Positions 27,001 through 38,473 are shown, counted from the stretch's first letter. The stretch is DNA of 64,000 nucleotides from Anas platyrhynchos (GCF_047663525.1 NC_092613.1:4179501-4243500), one strand, 5' to 3'. Program-made: numbers and translations. The notes: generated by a model from the sequence alone, not told the origin.

Positions 27001-30000
27001 CTAAACGACAAGAATCGTCTGCCTCTGATATAAAAATCAAGCCTTCTGCCAGTTTCAGCAATCACTCCAAGAATGAAAACCTCTCCAGAGAGCATGGGGT
27101 TTGCCAAAGATCAAGGACTGACCAGGATCTGAAGAATGTCTACAAGGCCGCAGACACGATGGATGTCTTGGGAGAGTCTGAGTGTGAAATTGATGATGGA
27201 GTAGATGATAAAGAGCTGGAAGCCTCTGCTGATATCCACGTGCTTTTGTCCTCATCTGTTCACGTCAAAGTTCGGCTCAACCACTACCAATACTTGGTGC
27301 TGCTCAGGATGAAAGAAGTTCTGCAAACGCTACAGGAGCAGCTGGCCCAGGATACCCAGGAGGTGACTGGGTCTCCTTTAGATCCCATGTCTGCCTCTGT
27401 GGGAGTTCTGTTCCACAGTGCTGAAGTGGCCCTGCTCATGAACCCTGCTCCAGGCTCCTGCCTGGAACCCAGATCCCTCGACTCGGACACAACGAGCCTG
27501 ATCGAGTCGGAGCTCTCACCCTCAGACAGCAAGGAGGGGCTGGCAGCTGAAGAGAAGGAGCAGAAATCTGAGACCAGTTCTGAGAAGGGAATGTGCGGGA
27601 CCTCAAAGGTCCCAGAGGACAGGGAGATTGAAGGTACAGGTACCAACGTAACCGGTGTGCCACTGGAGAGGCTCCAAAGATCTGCAAGCGATGGAGCTCT
27701 GAGTACAACTCCGCAAGGTAAAACCGTGGAGGAGAAGGGTCTGATAGAGGAAGCACATGAAGCTGTAGAAGCCCTGGTTACAGAAAGACCAGAAGAGCCC
27801 AGCAGTCATCCTCAGAGCCCTCCTGCCCTCCCTTCTAGCCCAACCTTGGAAGTGCAGCCCGTGGAGAGAGGAAACATCGCTCTCAACGGCCAGGCAGAAC
27901 TCATCCCTTTGAAGAACCTGGAGGTGGAGCTGTCCAGTGCGCTGCATATCACAAAGGATGCCACCAAGGAAGCTCTGCATGTGACTATGGACCTCACCAA
28001 AGAAGCCATGTCTATAACAAAAGACGCTCTGAGCTTGAGCCGGGAGAAGATGACCTCCACCATGCAGAAAATGCTCTCTCTCCCCCCAGCCAAGTGAGTG
28101 GAGCATCCTCCCGTGCATCGCAGCAGCAAGGCTGCCGGGAAGGAGGGGAGGTGCAGGCCAACTGCTCCCTTTCTCTGTGTGCCATATGGGCCAGAGAGAG
28201 GTTAGACCTTCATCTCTTGGGGATTGGTATAAGGATGCTAAAGCCTGCCTAATACCTGTATAATCCCAAGGCTAAGCTGTTTGCCTTTATTGATTTATTT
28301 ATTTATTTTGTAGGGATTCTTTGCCCAAAGCAGAAGAGGGAGCAGTGACTCCAGGTGGAGGTGGCAGCAGGCGAATGCCTTTCTTCTCCATGAAGAGGAC
28401 GGCGTCCCAGCACTCCTTTGACACCACATCCGTGGATGGGAGTGGTCCCGAGGACGGGCTGTCCGTGGACAGCGATGGCAGTGATGGCTTTGTGATGCTC
28501 ACAGATTCTGGTAAGGACTACTCGTCCCCAGTCTCATTTCAGTTTTCTGCCATGGGTGACTGCCTCGTGCTGTGGTCTCATGGAATTCTGTTGTGCTATT
28601 CATTCTTTTTGCAGGTCATGAGCAGTTCACCCAAAATTACTCTTTCTGCTTTTCTAGATGGCTTTTTTTTTTTTTTTTTGAGGGAGAGAATGAGTATAAA
28701 TGAGTGGAAAGGGTGTCCCCTGTACCATCACAGTGGTGTTCTAAGGTGTTTATTTGGCCATACTAGAGCAAGAACCATAGATGCATACAGGTGGGTGGAC
28801 AGTCCATAGTGTTTGAGAGGGGTTTATTAGAGGATGGTTAGATTATATTAGGTATAGATACATTAGATACATATTAGATATATATAATCCCCTAATATAT
28901 TAAATATATTAGGGGATTAAGGGATGGTTAGAAGTAGGGTGCACTGTGCATTGCACACTTCAGCGACGCATTAATTAAATTCATCTAAGGAGCTGGAGAG
29001 AGTTCCCTGGAGGTTGGAGTAAGCTGATAAGTCATGAGATTCAGGCAGATACTGAGATCAGGACTGCTTAAAACCAGAAGAAGAAACAGAATCAAACTGT
29101 TGTTGTTGTTGCTTCCATTTCAGAGCCCAGCCTGGACCCTCTTCCCTCAGGACATCTCCTTCAGGCCCACAACAACACGGGCAGTAGAGCAAGCCTGATG
29201 GCAGAGGATGAGGGTGGAGTGTCTCCTGAAATAAACAGCTCTACTTCACAGAGCGGAGAGGACCCCAGCCTTCAGCTGGTCAGAGTTTTGTTCCTCCTCA
29301 CTGTAATACCGCCTCCAAGTGAATCTTAAAGTGAACTCAAAGTGCGGTGGTGGTTTAATAAGAGAGCTTGTCACTTGCTGTTACAGGTGTCAGTCCTGGT
29401 ACTGAAGATGAATGAGGTGAACTGTGGAATAGAGGCACGAGGTGACGATTTGTCTGTTGCTTTACAAGTAATGAACGTGGTCCCAGAGCAACTGAACAAC
29501 GTTGGGATGTGGCAATACTTGCGTGGCTATGTGGGTAAGATTCTGGCTGTTATAACCACACTGTGATAACTGCCACCCTCAAGGTGTCTTTCATTTTAAC
29601 TGGTATTTCAGTGTTCATGAAACTCCCAAAGTACCTACACAGTTAAGCTAGATGATATCTGGTACAGTGAAACTCTAATCCTTGGTTGGGATTTTTTTTT
29701 TTTCCTGCTAGGATGCGTGAAATAAATTAAAAGAGGAATAAAGTTACCTAGGGAAACCCTGAAGTTATTCCTGCCCTGAGAATAATGCTTCTGGGACAGG
29801 GTACTTCCCCCCGGGTATGTTCAAATTTAAAATGCATGAAAACAAAAAACACAAAAACACAAGTGTAACCAAAAACTTTTAAGTGAAAGCCCGAGCAGGA
29901 GTTGTTGGACTCTTAGTTGTTTCTTCTTATCAATACTGTCTAGAGCCACAAGGGGGCAAAATGAATACAAGGTTTAGGTAGTGTTGAGGACTGACTGGCT

Positions 30001-33000
30001 CTGGAGAACTGAGTGGTGAGTTTCTGGCCAACTGGTGTAGGTGCAAGATGACGGCTACTTTTAGATGTGCACAGCTGGGGACAGAAGGCTGGCTCCAGGG
30101 GCTTGGAGAGTCTGGTCCTGGTGGTAGTTTCTGTGGTGTGAACTCTGGTCGTTTGAAACCTGGACTTCTTTCATGAGGAAGATGGCTTCAGACTGCTGCC
30201 TTTGTGAACTTGACTGTTCTGTGCCTGGACAGTGAAGGGCTTTTCAAAATTCTTATTTTGACCTAACGTCTTACTACTGATGTTCTGCAATGAGGCCTTT
30301 CTGCTTTGACTGTAGGAGATACAGGTGTGGAGAAGCCTTCAGTCCCTGAAGCTAAGAAGACCCAGCCAGAAGTGTGTTTGCGTCTTGAAGTAGGACCCAA
30401 TGCTGCTGTGCACTCATCGCTTGCTGTTCAGAATGGCTTCCTACATATGCTGGTCCACAGCTACAGAGCAGAGCTCTTCATGTCCTTCCTCACCAACCTT
30501 GGCCCTTTCCTTGAGGATGAAATAATCCCCGAGGTGATCCCCATGGAGATAGAAGTTGTGGATGCCAAAATCACACTGAAGGTGGGTATATAGGGAACCA
30601 AGGTGGTATCCCGAGCAGAGCTCACTTGCATGATACTGCTTGGGTAAGGATGCTGTGAGATGGCCATGGGTCTGTAGAGGTCCTGTTTTCCTGACTGTGT
30701 TTTATTTGGTTTCTAAAAATTGCCTTATGGATAAACAAGTAACACAGAAGGGTTGTTGAGTGCTCAGATTGTTTAGAAACGGGAGCCTGACCTTCAGATT
30801 CTCTCCTCAGCTGTGTTGATGATCTGTTTTCAGACTCAAAGCAAACAGAATTAAATACTTCTCCCAATGTGAAATAAGAATTATTTGACTGTTTTTGTAA
30901 GAATTTAAACAATTATGGATGGAAGACAAAACAGCGTATAATAGCTGTCTGATACTTAGAAGGGGAGAAAACTGTCAGAAGTTCTTCTGAAAGCAATGTG
31001 TTTGCTCCACAGACAACCAGGAACTAGTGTGGCCAGATAGCAGCATAAAAACCTTCAGGCTTAGGGATATCGGCTTTATTTTGGTAGGTTTTTGCCTCAG
31101 GAATTCACAGGACAACTGTGAGAGTAGTGCTAAGGAAGATGGCCTCTCCTTAGCCTTTATTATGGGTATGACAGAGCTTTGTTGTGATCTGCGTGAGGGC
31201 CTTCCCCATGCCCTGTATATAAAGCCAGGCTTTTCCATATGGTGGGTGACCTCGATATGCTCTGGCAGTGCTGCCAGTGGTAACGTTACTCCTGTGAAGG
31301 CTGGGGGCAAGGGGAACCCTCTGTAGGATTGCCAGAGCTTTCACAACATTTCATCTCCTCTCTGCTTTTTTCTCTTTTCTTTTTTCCAGGATGACAGCCC
31401 TCGGGTATACCCTACCTCCCCTGGCCCTGTTCCTATCACCTTGGCAGTAGATCACATCATTGTGAAGCGCAAAGATGATGGAGTTTTCTATCTAACAGGT
31501 CAGCAGAGTCAGGAATCTCATTTATTCTCCCCCAGCACCTCCCAGGCCTTGCTGGAGGTAGGGTGCTCTGCTGTGCCTGCCACTAGAGGAGACTGGAACT
31601 GAAGTGTGATCATTGTGCTGGGAACGATGGGCTCTGGAGTGTGAGCGGTCCCTAATTATGATCTTTGTGGTCACTCCTGCCAGAATGCACAAATGATGTT
31701 CTGTCTTCAGTGCAAGCACCCTGGTCCTTTGGTTGCTCTGCAGTATTAATCTGTGGGTGTGGGCAGTCCTACCTCGCTAGTTCTTGCTGCTTTTGTTGTA
31801 TTGTTTGGACAGAAAATTTGATACCTCAGGCAGAACACGTTAATATCTAAAACAGTGAACTAGCAGCCTGAATTCGTGCTTGGTGTTTCCTTGAGCTCAC
31901 ACAGTCAGGACAGATTACTGCTTCTTCCCCTGTTTTAGCTTCTTCATTGTAAAATGTGGGTGGGAATTTTATTGTTTAAAACAAGCAAAAAGAATTATAA
32001 AGCTTTTCCTTTTGTCCTAAGAACCCTGCTGCATTAATACCTACACCTGAACGTTTTCTATCCTTTGCAGCTCCAGGAGGGGAGGACTCACTGAGACTGG
32101 AAAAACCTGAACCAGTTGTTCAAGACCAGAAGGCCCCAGCAGAGTGTGTCTTGGCAGCACCCCCAGGAGGAGTGCGTGGACTGCAGGTGAGTCACTGCTG
32201 CCTCTTGCTGTCTAGACAACTAGTTAGCTGGCAGGAGGCTGGAAAATTGGCCTTTGTCTTCATGTATTTGCAGTTACCAGTAGGCGTGGTGTGCTGCAGA
32301 TAGGGAGTGCACACAAAGCAGTTCGTACCTCCCTTTGCAGGCATTCTGAGAAATACGAATGCCCTGCCAAATGTGTAATCACTGCTGTTCCATTTCAGAA
32401 ACCTGTTGTTTTCCTGAGTGGCTCTGTCTTTCTGCTGTGTTCATTCCTTGTTAGCAAAAACAGGAATCGTGAAACCACAAAGAGAGCTTTTGTCAGGGAA
32501 GAGTAAGTCTTACAGCCAGGGAGAGCTTCAGGTCACCTAAATTTTTTGCTGTTCAGTTTAAACTTTCTTTGCCACTGGAATTCAGATAAGTGGCTTATTG
32601 TATAATACACAGTATTCTTTACTTACAATTCCTGTCTGATATAAAGTCTACTTGATAAATTGATCAATTGCTAGGGACAAATACATATTAAAGGTGCAGT
32701 GGGACTAACTGGATACAGAACTGGGCTGGGACTTTGGATTCTGTTCATTAATTGATAACACCACTTCATTCCTCATCTTTCTCTTTTCCATTTAGTACAG
32801 AGACTTCCTCTTCTGCTTGTTTTATAGTGTCAGGGCCCTGATCAGAACTGGAGCAAGTAGTCATTACAGTAGCTTAGCATCAGTTTATTTTCTGATATTT
32901 TTGAACTTCACAGGACCAAATGCAAAGGCTAAACTCTTAAGTAAAAATATTTCTGAGAGTTGCCAAGGAAAACCCTGTCCTGTGCATGAAGCTGCTCTGG

Positions 33001-33680
33001 CAGTGTGTGAGGACAGAATTACCTTTGTTCATGGAGGCAGGAAGCAGGAATGTCAAGCATCTGCATGCTCCAGCTATCATTTTAAATTAAACAAACCTGA
33101 ATAGGTGTATCAGGCCCCCATGTAAAACAAAGAATGCAGACCAGAGCCCTGTTTTCACTCTGCTTTCTTTGTATAGTCACTTTCATCCCCAGTCAGCGAG
33201 CTGCTTAGCAGGAAAAAACCTTGCCCACTGCAAGTCTTGTTCCTATGGCTAGAAGTGTGAAGGGAAGTCCTGGAAAAAGTCATTAGGTAGCCATTGCTGG
33301 CAGCCTGAGTCATTAGATAGCCTGAGCTGACGCCAGTGACAGGTATAGAAGTCTGCAGGCAGCAGTTAGCAAGTCCTGTAAATCAGCCTGGGTCACCTTG
33401 TTGGCGAGCTTTGTGTGGTTGTACCATGCAGTTTATCTCATCTGCAAAGCTCCTGCTTTGGTATTCCTCTTTGAGCAGATCAGTGTAGCTGGATCTGCCC
33501 TGCTGCTTACTTCTGGGAACTCCTGGTTTGTTTTTTTCTGTTTGTCTCCTGTAGCTAAAGGACCTGCCAGAGTTGCAAAGGGAACTTCAGACCATGAAAA
33601 TAGCCCTTGCAGAAGCCAACATGGACAAGGCTCGCCTTCTGCAGGAAATTAGGAAATACAATCCCCTCTTCCAGCTCTGA
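2969..33680 (+). CDS. BLTP3A: Bridge-like lipid transfer protein family member 3A (UHRF1BP1), complete 21-exon coding gene
   Basis: Coding exons: 2969-3012, 16454-16616, 18231-18269, 18724-18815, 19003-19192, 19654-19794, 20362-20532, 21686-21863, 22728-22814, 23410-23574, 24089-24231, 25001-25142, 25633-25826, 26544-28093, 28314-28510, 29124-29278, 29387-29534, 30316-30581, 31390-31498, 32071-32186, 33555-33680. Every junction uses GT...AG and keeps frame; the sum is 4416 bases, 1471 residues plus stop, close to human UHRF1BP1 (about 1440). Known: the family forms a long rod with a hydrophobic groove that moves lipids between membranes. BLTP3A acts at late endosomes and lysosomes with Rab7, VAP and ATG8 links. 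The N-terminus is a chorein domain and the C-terminus a short coiled coil. The start ATG has G at -3 and +4 and matches the conserved MAG-IKKQILKHLSR N-terminus. Three donors are weaker (GTCAGT after exon 4, GTCAGA after exon 16, GTCAGC after exon 19). Neighbours SNRPC and TAF11 match human order. Confidence 0.96.
8247..8300 (-). mobile_element. Possible CR1 3'-end remnant
   Basis: On the plus strand the sequence runs 'gaatcatgaaatgacggagg' then 'cagaagggacctctggaaga', resembling the reverse complement of the CR1 terminus (consensus order: terminal octamer, then 'tggaagggacctctgga'). It is short and diverged. No other part of the element is evident. Confidence 0.45.
8547..8925 (-). mobile_element. 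Old, internally deleted CR1 LINE fragment
   Basis: Reading the plus strand gives a terminal CR1 stretch ('ttggaaaagaccttcaaaat'), then after a deletion the 'agcagctcaatgtcctccct' and 'gtagtgaggagcccacagct' region, then 'tctcaccaggccc', and after another gap the 'aacgtggtgtcatccccaaa' region. These occur in the order of a CR1 3' portion on the minus strand, with several hundred bases missing. Divergence is much greater than in the three copies at 2.3, 41.3 and 42.3 kb, so this is an older insertion. Confidence 0.75.
12784..12799. repeat. AT dinucleotide run
   Basis: A short (AT)n microsatellite of about eight units sits in AT-rich sequence of BLTP3A intron 1. Confidence 0.8.
16454..19794 (+). 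CDS. BLTP3A: BLTP3A exons 2-6: chorein N-terminal region
   Basis: Together with exon 1 these exons encode residues 1 to about 223. Seen: the VPS13/chorein signature, with FTKNLSPDKINLSTLKG followed by LELDEEVLQNVLELP and WLAITRVYCNKASI, then VEGMFIIVNSIT-type and WQLQGYSVNPNWQQSDLRLT segments. Known: the chorein_N module caps the lipid-conducting rod and is where lipids are thought to enter. Junctions: 16454 completes the arginine codon split by the 13.4-kb intron 1, and the 39-base exon 3 is in phase 0 at both ends. These exons lie much closer together than exons 1 and 2. Confidence 0.95.
20362..25826 (+). CDS. BLTP3A: BLTP3A exons 7-13: central rod region
   Basis: These exons encode about residues 224 to 583. 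Seen: strongly conserved stretches such as KLMFLLDDLLWVLTDSQLKA (exon 7), YHLLISRLDLHICDD (exon 8), MQLTFRRMAFDYYPFHRAGD (exons 9-10), SAIHIEFTEYYFPDNQ (exon 12) and LYIQLNGL- / LFCLDLYRSLEQFKAIYKLED-type segments (exon 13). They are repeating beta-rich units typical of RBG-rod proteins, by family knowledge. Between exons 10 and 11 lies a variable Ser/Pro/Lys-rich loop that differs from human more than its surroundings. All splice phases match across the seven exons. Confidence 0.94.
26544..28093 (+). CDS. BLTP3A: BLTP3A exon 14: 1.55-kb exon with rod end, disordered linker and amphipathic segment
   Basis: This is by far the largest exon, residues about 584 to 1100. The first part is conserved (ATNTRHAPFCSCQDLQSLFR, PFPLSIWACLPKRWGQ, NHYQYLVLLRMKEVLQTLQE). 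A long acidic Ser/Glu/Pro-rich stretch of probable disorder follows (roughly 930-1035). The end is highly conserved and helical: GQAELIPLKNLEVELSSAL followed by short repeats of the type TKDATKEAL-/TKEAMSITKDAL that predict an amphipathic helix able to lie on membrane. The exon ends with AA before GTGAGT at 28094, and the next exon supplies the G. An apparent stop at 28095-28097 is intronic. Confidence 0.94.
28314..32186 (+). CDS. BLTP3A: BLTP3A exons 15-20: C-terminal half
   Basis: These exons encode about residues 1101 to 1430. Exon 15 carries FFSMKRTASQHSFD and the Ser/Asp-rich SVDSDGSDGFVML segment. Exon 16 is the least conserved part. Exons 17-18 return to rod-like sequence (VSVLVLKMNEVNCGIEARGDD; VCLRLEVGPNAAVHSSLA; LGPFLEDE). 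Exon 19 has YPTSPGPVPITLAVDHIIV. Exon 20 is a variable linker. All boundaries are GT-AG and in phase. The GTCAGA donor after exon 16 is weak, so a transcript would be a useful check there. Confidence 0.92.
28832..28932. repeat. AT-rich perfect inverted repeat flanked by direct repeats
   Basis: Within BLTP3A intron 15, a 15-base arm (28885-28899, TAATCCCCTAATATA) and its exact reverse complement (28905-28919) are separated by TTAAA. The block is bounded by an 11-base direct repeat, GGATGGTTAGA, at 28832-28842 and 28922-28932. TTAGATA-type motifs repeat between the left direct repeat and the hairpin. The origin is unclear: a small MITE-like remnant or local replication slippage. Confidence 0.75.
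33555..33680 (+). CDS. BLTP3A: BLTP3A exon 21: C-terminal coiled coil and stop
   Basis: After a TAG acceptor at 33552-33554 the exon encodes 41 residues and a TGA. The peptide (LKDLPELQRELQTMKIALAE, then a conserved LLQEIRKYNP end) has heptad-like spacing of Leu/Ile/Met, so a short coiled coil is predicted. The human protein ends with the same kind of sequence. Confidence 0.94.
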   Translation, partial: LKDLPELQRELQTMKIALAEANMDKARLLQEIRKYNPLFQL

Positions 33681-34304
33681 CAGCGAAGGTGCAGGCTGCA
33701 GCTGCTCAGGAGGAGTGAACCCACCACCAGCACTAAGGCGGCTGGTTTGATTACCTTGCTGCTAAACGGGTCAACCTCCTGCAGACTGATCATCTCAGAG
33801 AATGGAAACCAACTGTGACTGCAAAATACACTTGAAACGGGGAGAAAGGACGAAAAGCATGGCTGAGCAACACCGAAGGAGCCAGGGGGATTTACTGCTT
33901 GCTGCCCCTTTCCTCTGTCCTGGCAATATGGTGCTACCATCTGTCACTGACCCAGGGCAGCGCTCGGTCTACAAACAAGAGGTCAGAAGCTGGTGCGGGG
34001 ACCCCACGTCTCTCCGTCCACACGGTGGTAGTGACAGCTTGCTTTCAGCCCTCACCTCCCATCTAGAGGTGGTTGGTGTAGGGCTTCTGCTTCTTTCGCC
34101 CTTCCTCTTGGTGTTCTTGCCCGCTCACGCGTGCTAAAGAACACAGCAAAAGGAGGACAGCTGACTTCACCCCATCGAGGAGTGACAGGGAATAGGTATG
34201 GCAGAAAACATCTCTCAGAGCTCTGATGTGAAAGCTCGTGTGTTGGCAGAGACAGAGACCTAGGTCAGCAGGTGTGGGAGATGCAGAGGGGATTTCCTCC
34301 TTGT

Positions 34305-34340
34305 GGAGGCAGGGGGCTACAGGGGAGGCAGGGGGCTACA
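34305..34340 (+). repeat. Short tandem duplication
   Basis: The 17-mer GGAGGCAGGGGGCTACA occurs at 34305-34321 and again at 34324-34340, a 19-base period, inside the probable BLTP3A 3' UTR. Confidence 0.85.
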
Positions 34341-37300
34341 GCTCAGCATCCCCTCAAGAGCAGGGCCAGAATAGTAAAGAAATTTCTTCAGTTCTCTTTT
34401 TCCACCAGTAACTTGTCACGTCATGACAGAATCAGGAGCATATTAGACTTGGTCTAGTTCATTCTCAATCCTGCAATATTTGGCTTCATTGATGCAGAAG
34501 CACGGAGGAAATCACTATTTCATTACAAAGCACTGCTTAATCTCTCTTTAATTTTACAGTCAAAGAATCGGGGTGAAGGAAGCTGGCTAAGTCATGGAAT
34601 GAGAAGCCCTATGCATTTCATTTGGCATGTGTGTCGTCCTCAAACCATTCTGTGCTAGATTTTCACCAGTGGAGAGAGGAAAGCAGTACTGGCTGCAGAG
34701 ATAGCTGTCTGTGCTCCTACAGGGTCATGTATTTTTAATAGCACTGAGCTCATACCCAGTCTTAAATGTCTTTTAGCAGGGATGCTGGTGTGTGGGTCAG
34801 GAGAAGGGTGCTGGCCAGGTCCCTCTGGGTGGAGGCAGATGCTATGAACTGCTCGCTGTGGGATGGAGATGAAACAGTAGCTATTTGTTGAGCATCATTT
34901 GTGTTCTCACCTTCCGTGAAGCAGCTTCCTTGGAGAAGTCTCTGCAATGTCATTTGTAAAGAAACTGCATTCAAAAGTGTGGAGGGAAGAAAAAAGGAAA
35001 ACACTAGAAAAACAGGAAATGAGCACTAGTTTTAAAAAAGGAAATGTCATTTATGAAGTGAGAATCAAATCCACTCCAAGAGGCAAACTGGTGCGTGGTA
35101 TTTTTGCTCTACCAGTCCAGGTAGTACGTGGTCTGTGCACTGAGCAAAGAAGCAGCTGAAAAGGGCAGTCATGAAGGGATAAGCTGTTACAGAGGAGAAT
35201 TTGTCCTGTTCTAACATGGAATGGTGAAACTTCCAGCCCATCTACATTATGGATGGATGCCCATTCCTTCCCCTGTTATCCTTATCATCTTTACTGTGTG
35301 CAGAGTTTGTTTGATTTTATCGTGTTTCAAACTTTGATTTGGATTTTTCCAGATAACCTTGGTGTTTGTGTGGAGGCACGATTTCCAATGCACATGCTTC
35401 TTAGTGCATGTCAAACAGATTGCCATGCTAGCAGAGGTGACAGATCCCTTGGGATTCTCCTTTATTAATCAGATGAAAACAATTTGTCTAGAAAAGTTGA
35501 GTAACCCCCTCTTTTTAAAAGATGAACACACTACACAAAACTTTATTCTAATGGATTTTTCTATTTTTTTCTGTGTAAGCATTACTCCATTAGTTCAGCT
35601 AAAGTAACGTAAGGTTTTAATCCTGCTCACTGCATGGAACAGCCTCTGACTGACAAGCCATGATCAGCTGAGGACTGGGAGCTATGCAAAAGAAAGAAAA
35701 TGATTTAGGAGTTAGGTTTGGTTTCCCCACCTGTTACATACTTGTCCCTTTGCCTAACTCTGGAGCTGTTGAGCAGTTCCCTTTAACAGACACTCCTGAG
35801 ATCATTTTAGTTCTTCTTTAGCCCTAGGGGAACAGGGACGTATTTACCATGCTGGGTTAGGTGTGGAGGCACTGCTGCCTGTGGTCTGCAGGGAACCAAG
35901 AGTGAATTCCTTGCGGTCGTTAGCTTTCACACTTAAAAGAGAGCAGGTAAGAGACAGAGGGCGATTGAAACCACGTCCCTGTTCAGATCATCCTCCTCGT
36001 TCAGTGTGTGACTCCGTTAGACTGAAGGTAGCCTCAAATGACGTTTGTTGGAGTTCAGTCCTTGTCTGCTAGGTTTGAACAGCCTCGGGGCAGACCATGC
36101 TGCTGGAGTCCAGTGCTTCTGCCATCCTTCTCTGCCAAGATCTGACTGACCCGTGCCTACAACCAGATGTGACTGGCAGCAAAAGCCTGGCCTTCCTCCC
36201 AGAAACCCTGGAAGGAGGCGGCCATGAGTGAATTAAGAGGAGGAGGGTTTGCCTTTGGCAGAAGCACAGGAGCCAAAGGCTCTGCTGCGATGCGTGGGGT
36301 GTTCGTGCTCCCCACCCGCTCTGCCTGGGCTGGATGTGAAGTTTGGATGCTGCTGTGCCTTTTGCAAGTTTGCTTTCCCTCCTCCCCAGGAGGGGACCGC
36401 TCCTGCTCGGTCCTGTTAGACAGCCTGGCTGTTCTCTCTGGAGCACGTTCTGTGACCCATCTCCTGCTCGGTGCAGCCTCTGTCACACTGGATTTGTGTT
36501 GCTGCCTGTGATGGGAAATGTCCCAGAGCGGCCTGTCAGGCCTGTTCTCGAGAGGAAAATGCACTTTAACTTTCTAAGCATCAGTGGGCATTTCTTTCAC
36601 CAATACTGCCTCGTGCATAGAATTCAGAAGTAAAAGCAGAGGCTCAGAAGTGCAAGTTACCTGCTGCACTAAACTGAGATGCTGTGAGGAGCTCTCAGAG
36701 CTGAGAGCAAGGAGGTAACAAAGCATCCGTGTATCTACAGCCATGCTGTGAAAACCTGTATGCAAAGAGCTCAAAGTACCATTATGAACTGCACAAAGCC
36801 CACATAAGCAGAACTTGAACTTTATTTAGTCAAACCTTTGTGCTTCTGTGCTTGCTCCCCCTTTCTGTGTGAAGCAAGAAATCCAAGAATGCTTGCCTTA
36901 GGTGGAATGCAATGGTATTACTTTTTAGTCACTAATTGGTTGAAAATGGGAGGTTTCTTTTTTTCACATCTCATGACTTTTTGGTTGAGTAGGGGTCAAG
37001 CTTCATCTCCAGCCAGCTTAGGAAATGGGTAGGGTAAAAAGGGTTTTCTCAGATGTGGTGCCTACTCGCAGTGTCATAGAACCACTTACACTCCCGTGGG
37101 TGCAGGCTGGTGAGAGCTGGGGCCAAGTTCTTCAGTTTCTTGCTCCAGCATCTCAAGTCAACCAGTTCTGTGTAAGAATTCAAGCACTTCCCTTGTTTTC
37201 TGTTTTAAGTACCAGTAAAAAAGTACTGTAAAACAAAATCCTCTTCCTTGCTGTAAGGCCTATGGGAGGACAAAAACTCCACTGATGATGATTAGCAAAG

Positions 37301-37557
37301 TTTACTTTTTAGAGTCTTGTATTTAAGGACTCTGTTATGATGAGAGCCAACTTAATCCTTGGTGTAACTCTACTCCAGTTACCCGAGGAAGAGCACATGG
37401 CCTCAGCATCTTTTACATTAGTTAGAAGTGTGCTCCAAGGGGAATACTCTGTGTACAGGTGGGTAATGTACAAGTCTGAACTTGAATTTTAGGCAGTATT
37501 GGAACTTTGTTGCAGTATATTTCCACTCATGCATTTATTGGTTCTATGAACCACGAA

Positions 37558-37563
37558 ATTAAA
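37558..37563 (+). terminator. BLTP3A: Probable ATTAAA poly(A) signal of BLTP3A
   Basis: ATTAAA is followed about 27 bases later by a 17-base T run (37591-37607), which would serve as the downstream U-rich element. It is the strongest plus-strand hexamer before the TAF11 3' end. Confidence 0.55.
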
Positions 37564-37585
37564 CTTGTTAACCTCCTTACAGGCT

Positions 37586-37864
37586 CATGGTTTTTTTTTT
37601 TTTTTTTCACTTTTCCTCCCTCTTCATGTTCCTGACTGTACTGTTCTCTAGACAGCTCCATAAAAGTGGTTTTGGGCAGAACAGCTGAGCGCTGACTTAA
37701 GAAGCATCAGCTTTCAGCATGTGCTAATGGAACACTGCATGCCGGAGGCATGAAGCTTCGTGAACATGTTGGGGTTGGTTGAGACAGATCGCAGTGCGCT
37801 CTCCCTACTTTGAATCACAAAAACACCATTGCACAATTACTACTTGCTGTCCCAGCAAGACTAA
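37586..37864. other. Convergent intergenic gap BLTP3A-TAF11
   Basis: About 280 bases lie between the two predicted 3' ends. They contain the 17-T run and no gene. Confidence 0.5.
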
Positions 37865-38473
37865 GAATATAACAACAAGTTTAATGTACAAAAAAAACCA
37901 CTTCTGTACAGAGATACCGCCACGTCTGTGCCAGCAGAAGGTATGGTCCTGGGGGGTAAGTACGCTGAAGAAGCTGAATGTTCGTTTCCCCAGGCTGCTG
38001 GGCCAGAAGACCCTGAGGCACCCGGTTGGGGATTTGGCTCCTGCACGGCACTAAGATGACAAGCCAGCCTTCAGCAGTCACTGCAGGAAGCCTGCCTGGG
38101 GTTCCTTAAACAAGAGCCTGTGCACAACGTGCTGCTTTTGGGCTCCTGGAAGGGGAGCCTCTCACGCCAGGATAAGGCTGATGGGGTAACTGCACCCGAT
38201 GAACTTCAGCTGTAGCACTTCTTTTACCCCATGAGCCGTGTTGGGAGCATTAATGGCTGTTTGTAAACTGCAAACAAGCCCCACAAACCTTGATGCTAAA
38301 GTTACTTAAAATCAAGTTGAACTGAGAGCGTTTTGGTGTAGGTTCTCAGAGAAGACTGCAGGCAGCAAGAGGCTGGGAGCGCTTCAGTCTCGTGGCTCTG
38401 CTGCAGCTGCTGTGAGGAGCACAGCTGGAAGCTTCTTCTAACATCTGTCTTCTCCTGCTGCTCTTGGGATGCT
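37865..38473 (-). other. TAF11: TAF11 3' UTR
   Basis: Non-coding sequence runs downstream of the TGA at 38474-38476 (minus strand) to an ATTAAA signal. It is about 600 bases long. The cleavage point is inferred. Confidence 0.65.
37880..37885 (-). terminator. TAF11: ATTAAA poly(A) signal of TAF11
   Basis: The plus-strand TTTAAT reads ATTAAA on the minus strand. It is followed in the TAF11 direction by a TG-rich stretch (GCAATGGTGTTTTTGTG). A second candidate, AATAAA on the minus strand at about 37533-37538, would make the transcripts overlap. Confidence 0.6.

Larger units (their letters stand above)
16617..33554 (+). other. BLTP3A: BLTP3A introns 2-20
   Basis: Introns between the listed exons range from about 110 to 1614 bases. 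The ones over 1 kb are 16617-18230, 20533-21685 and 32187-33554. They hold several T homopolymers (22310-22325; 28663-28679) next to splice regions, and the AT-rich inverted repeat described at 28.9 kb. I see no nested gene or clear transposon in them. Confidence 0.7.
33681..37585 (+). other. BLTP3A: Probable BLTP3A 3' UTR
   Basis: No coding exon of the next gene on this strand appears before the ATTAAA at 37558-37563. No AATAAA or other ATTAAA on the plus strand was seen between the stop and that point; a weaker AGTAAA variant lies at about 37213. The UTR would be about 3.9 kb. A shorter form using a variant signal is possible. Confidence 0.55.
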
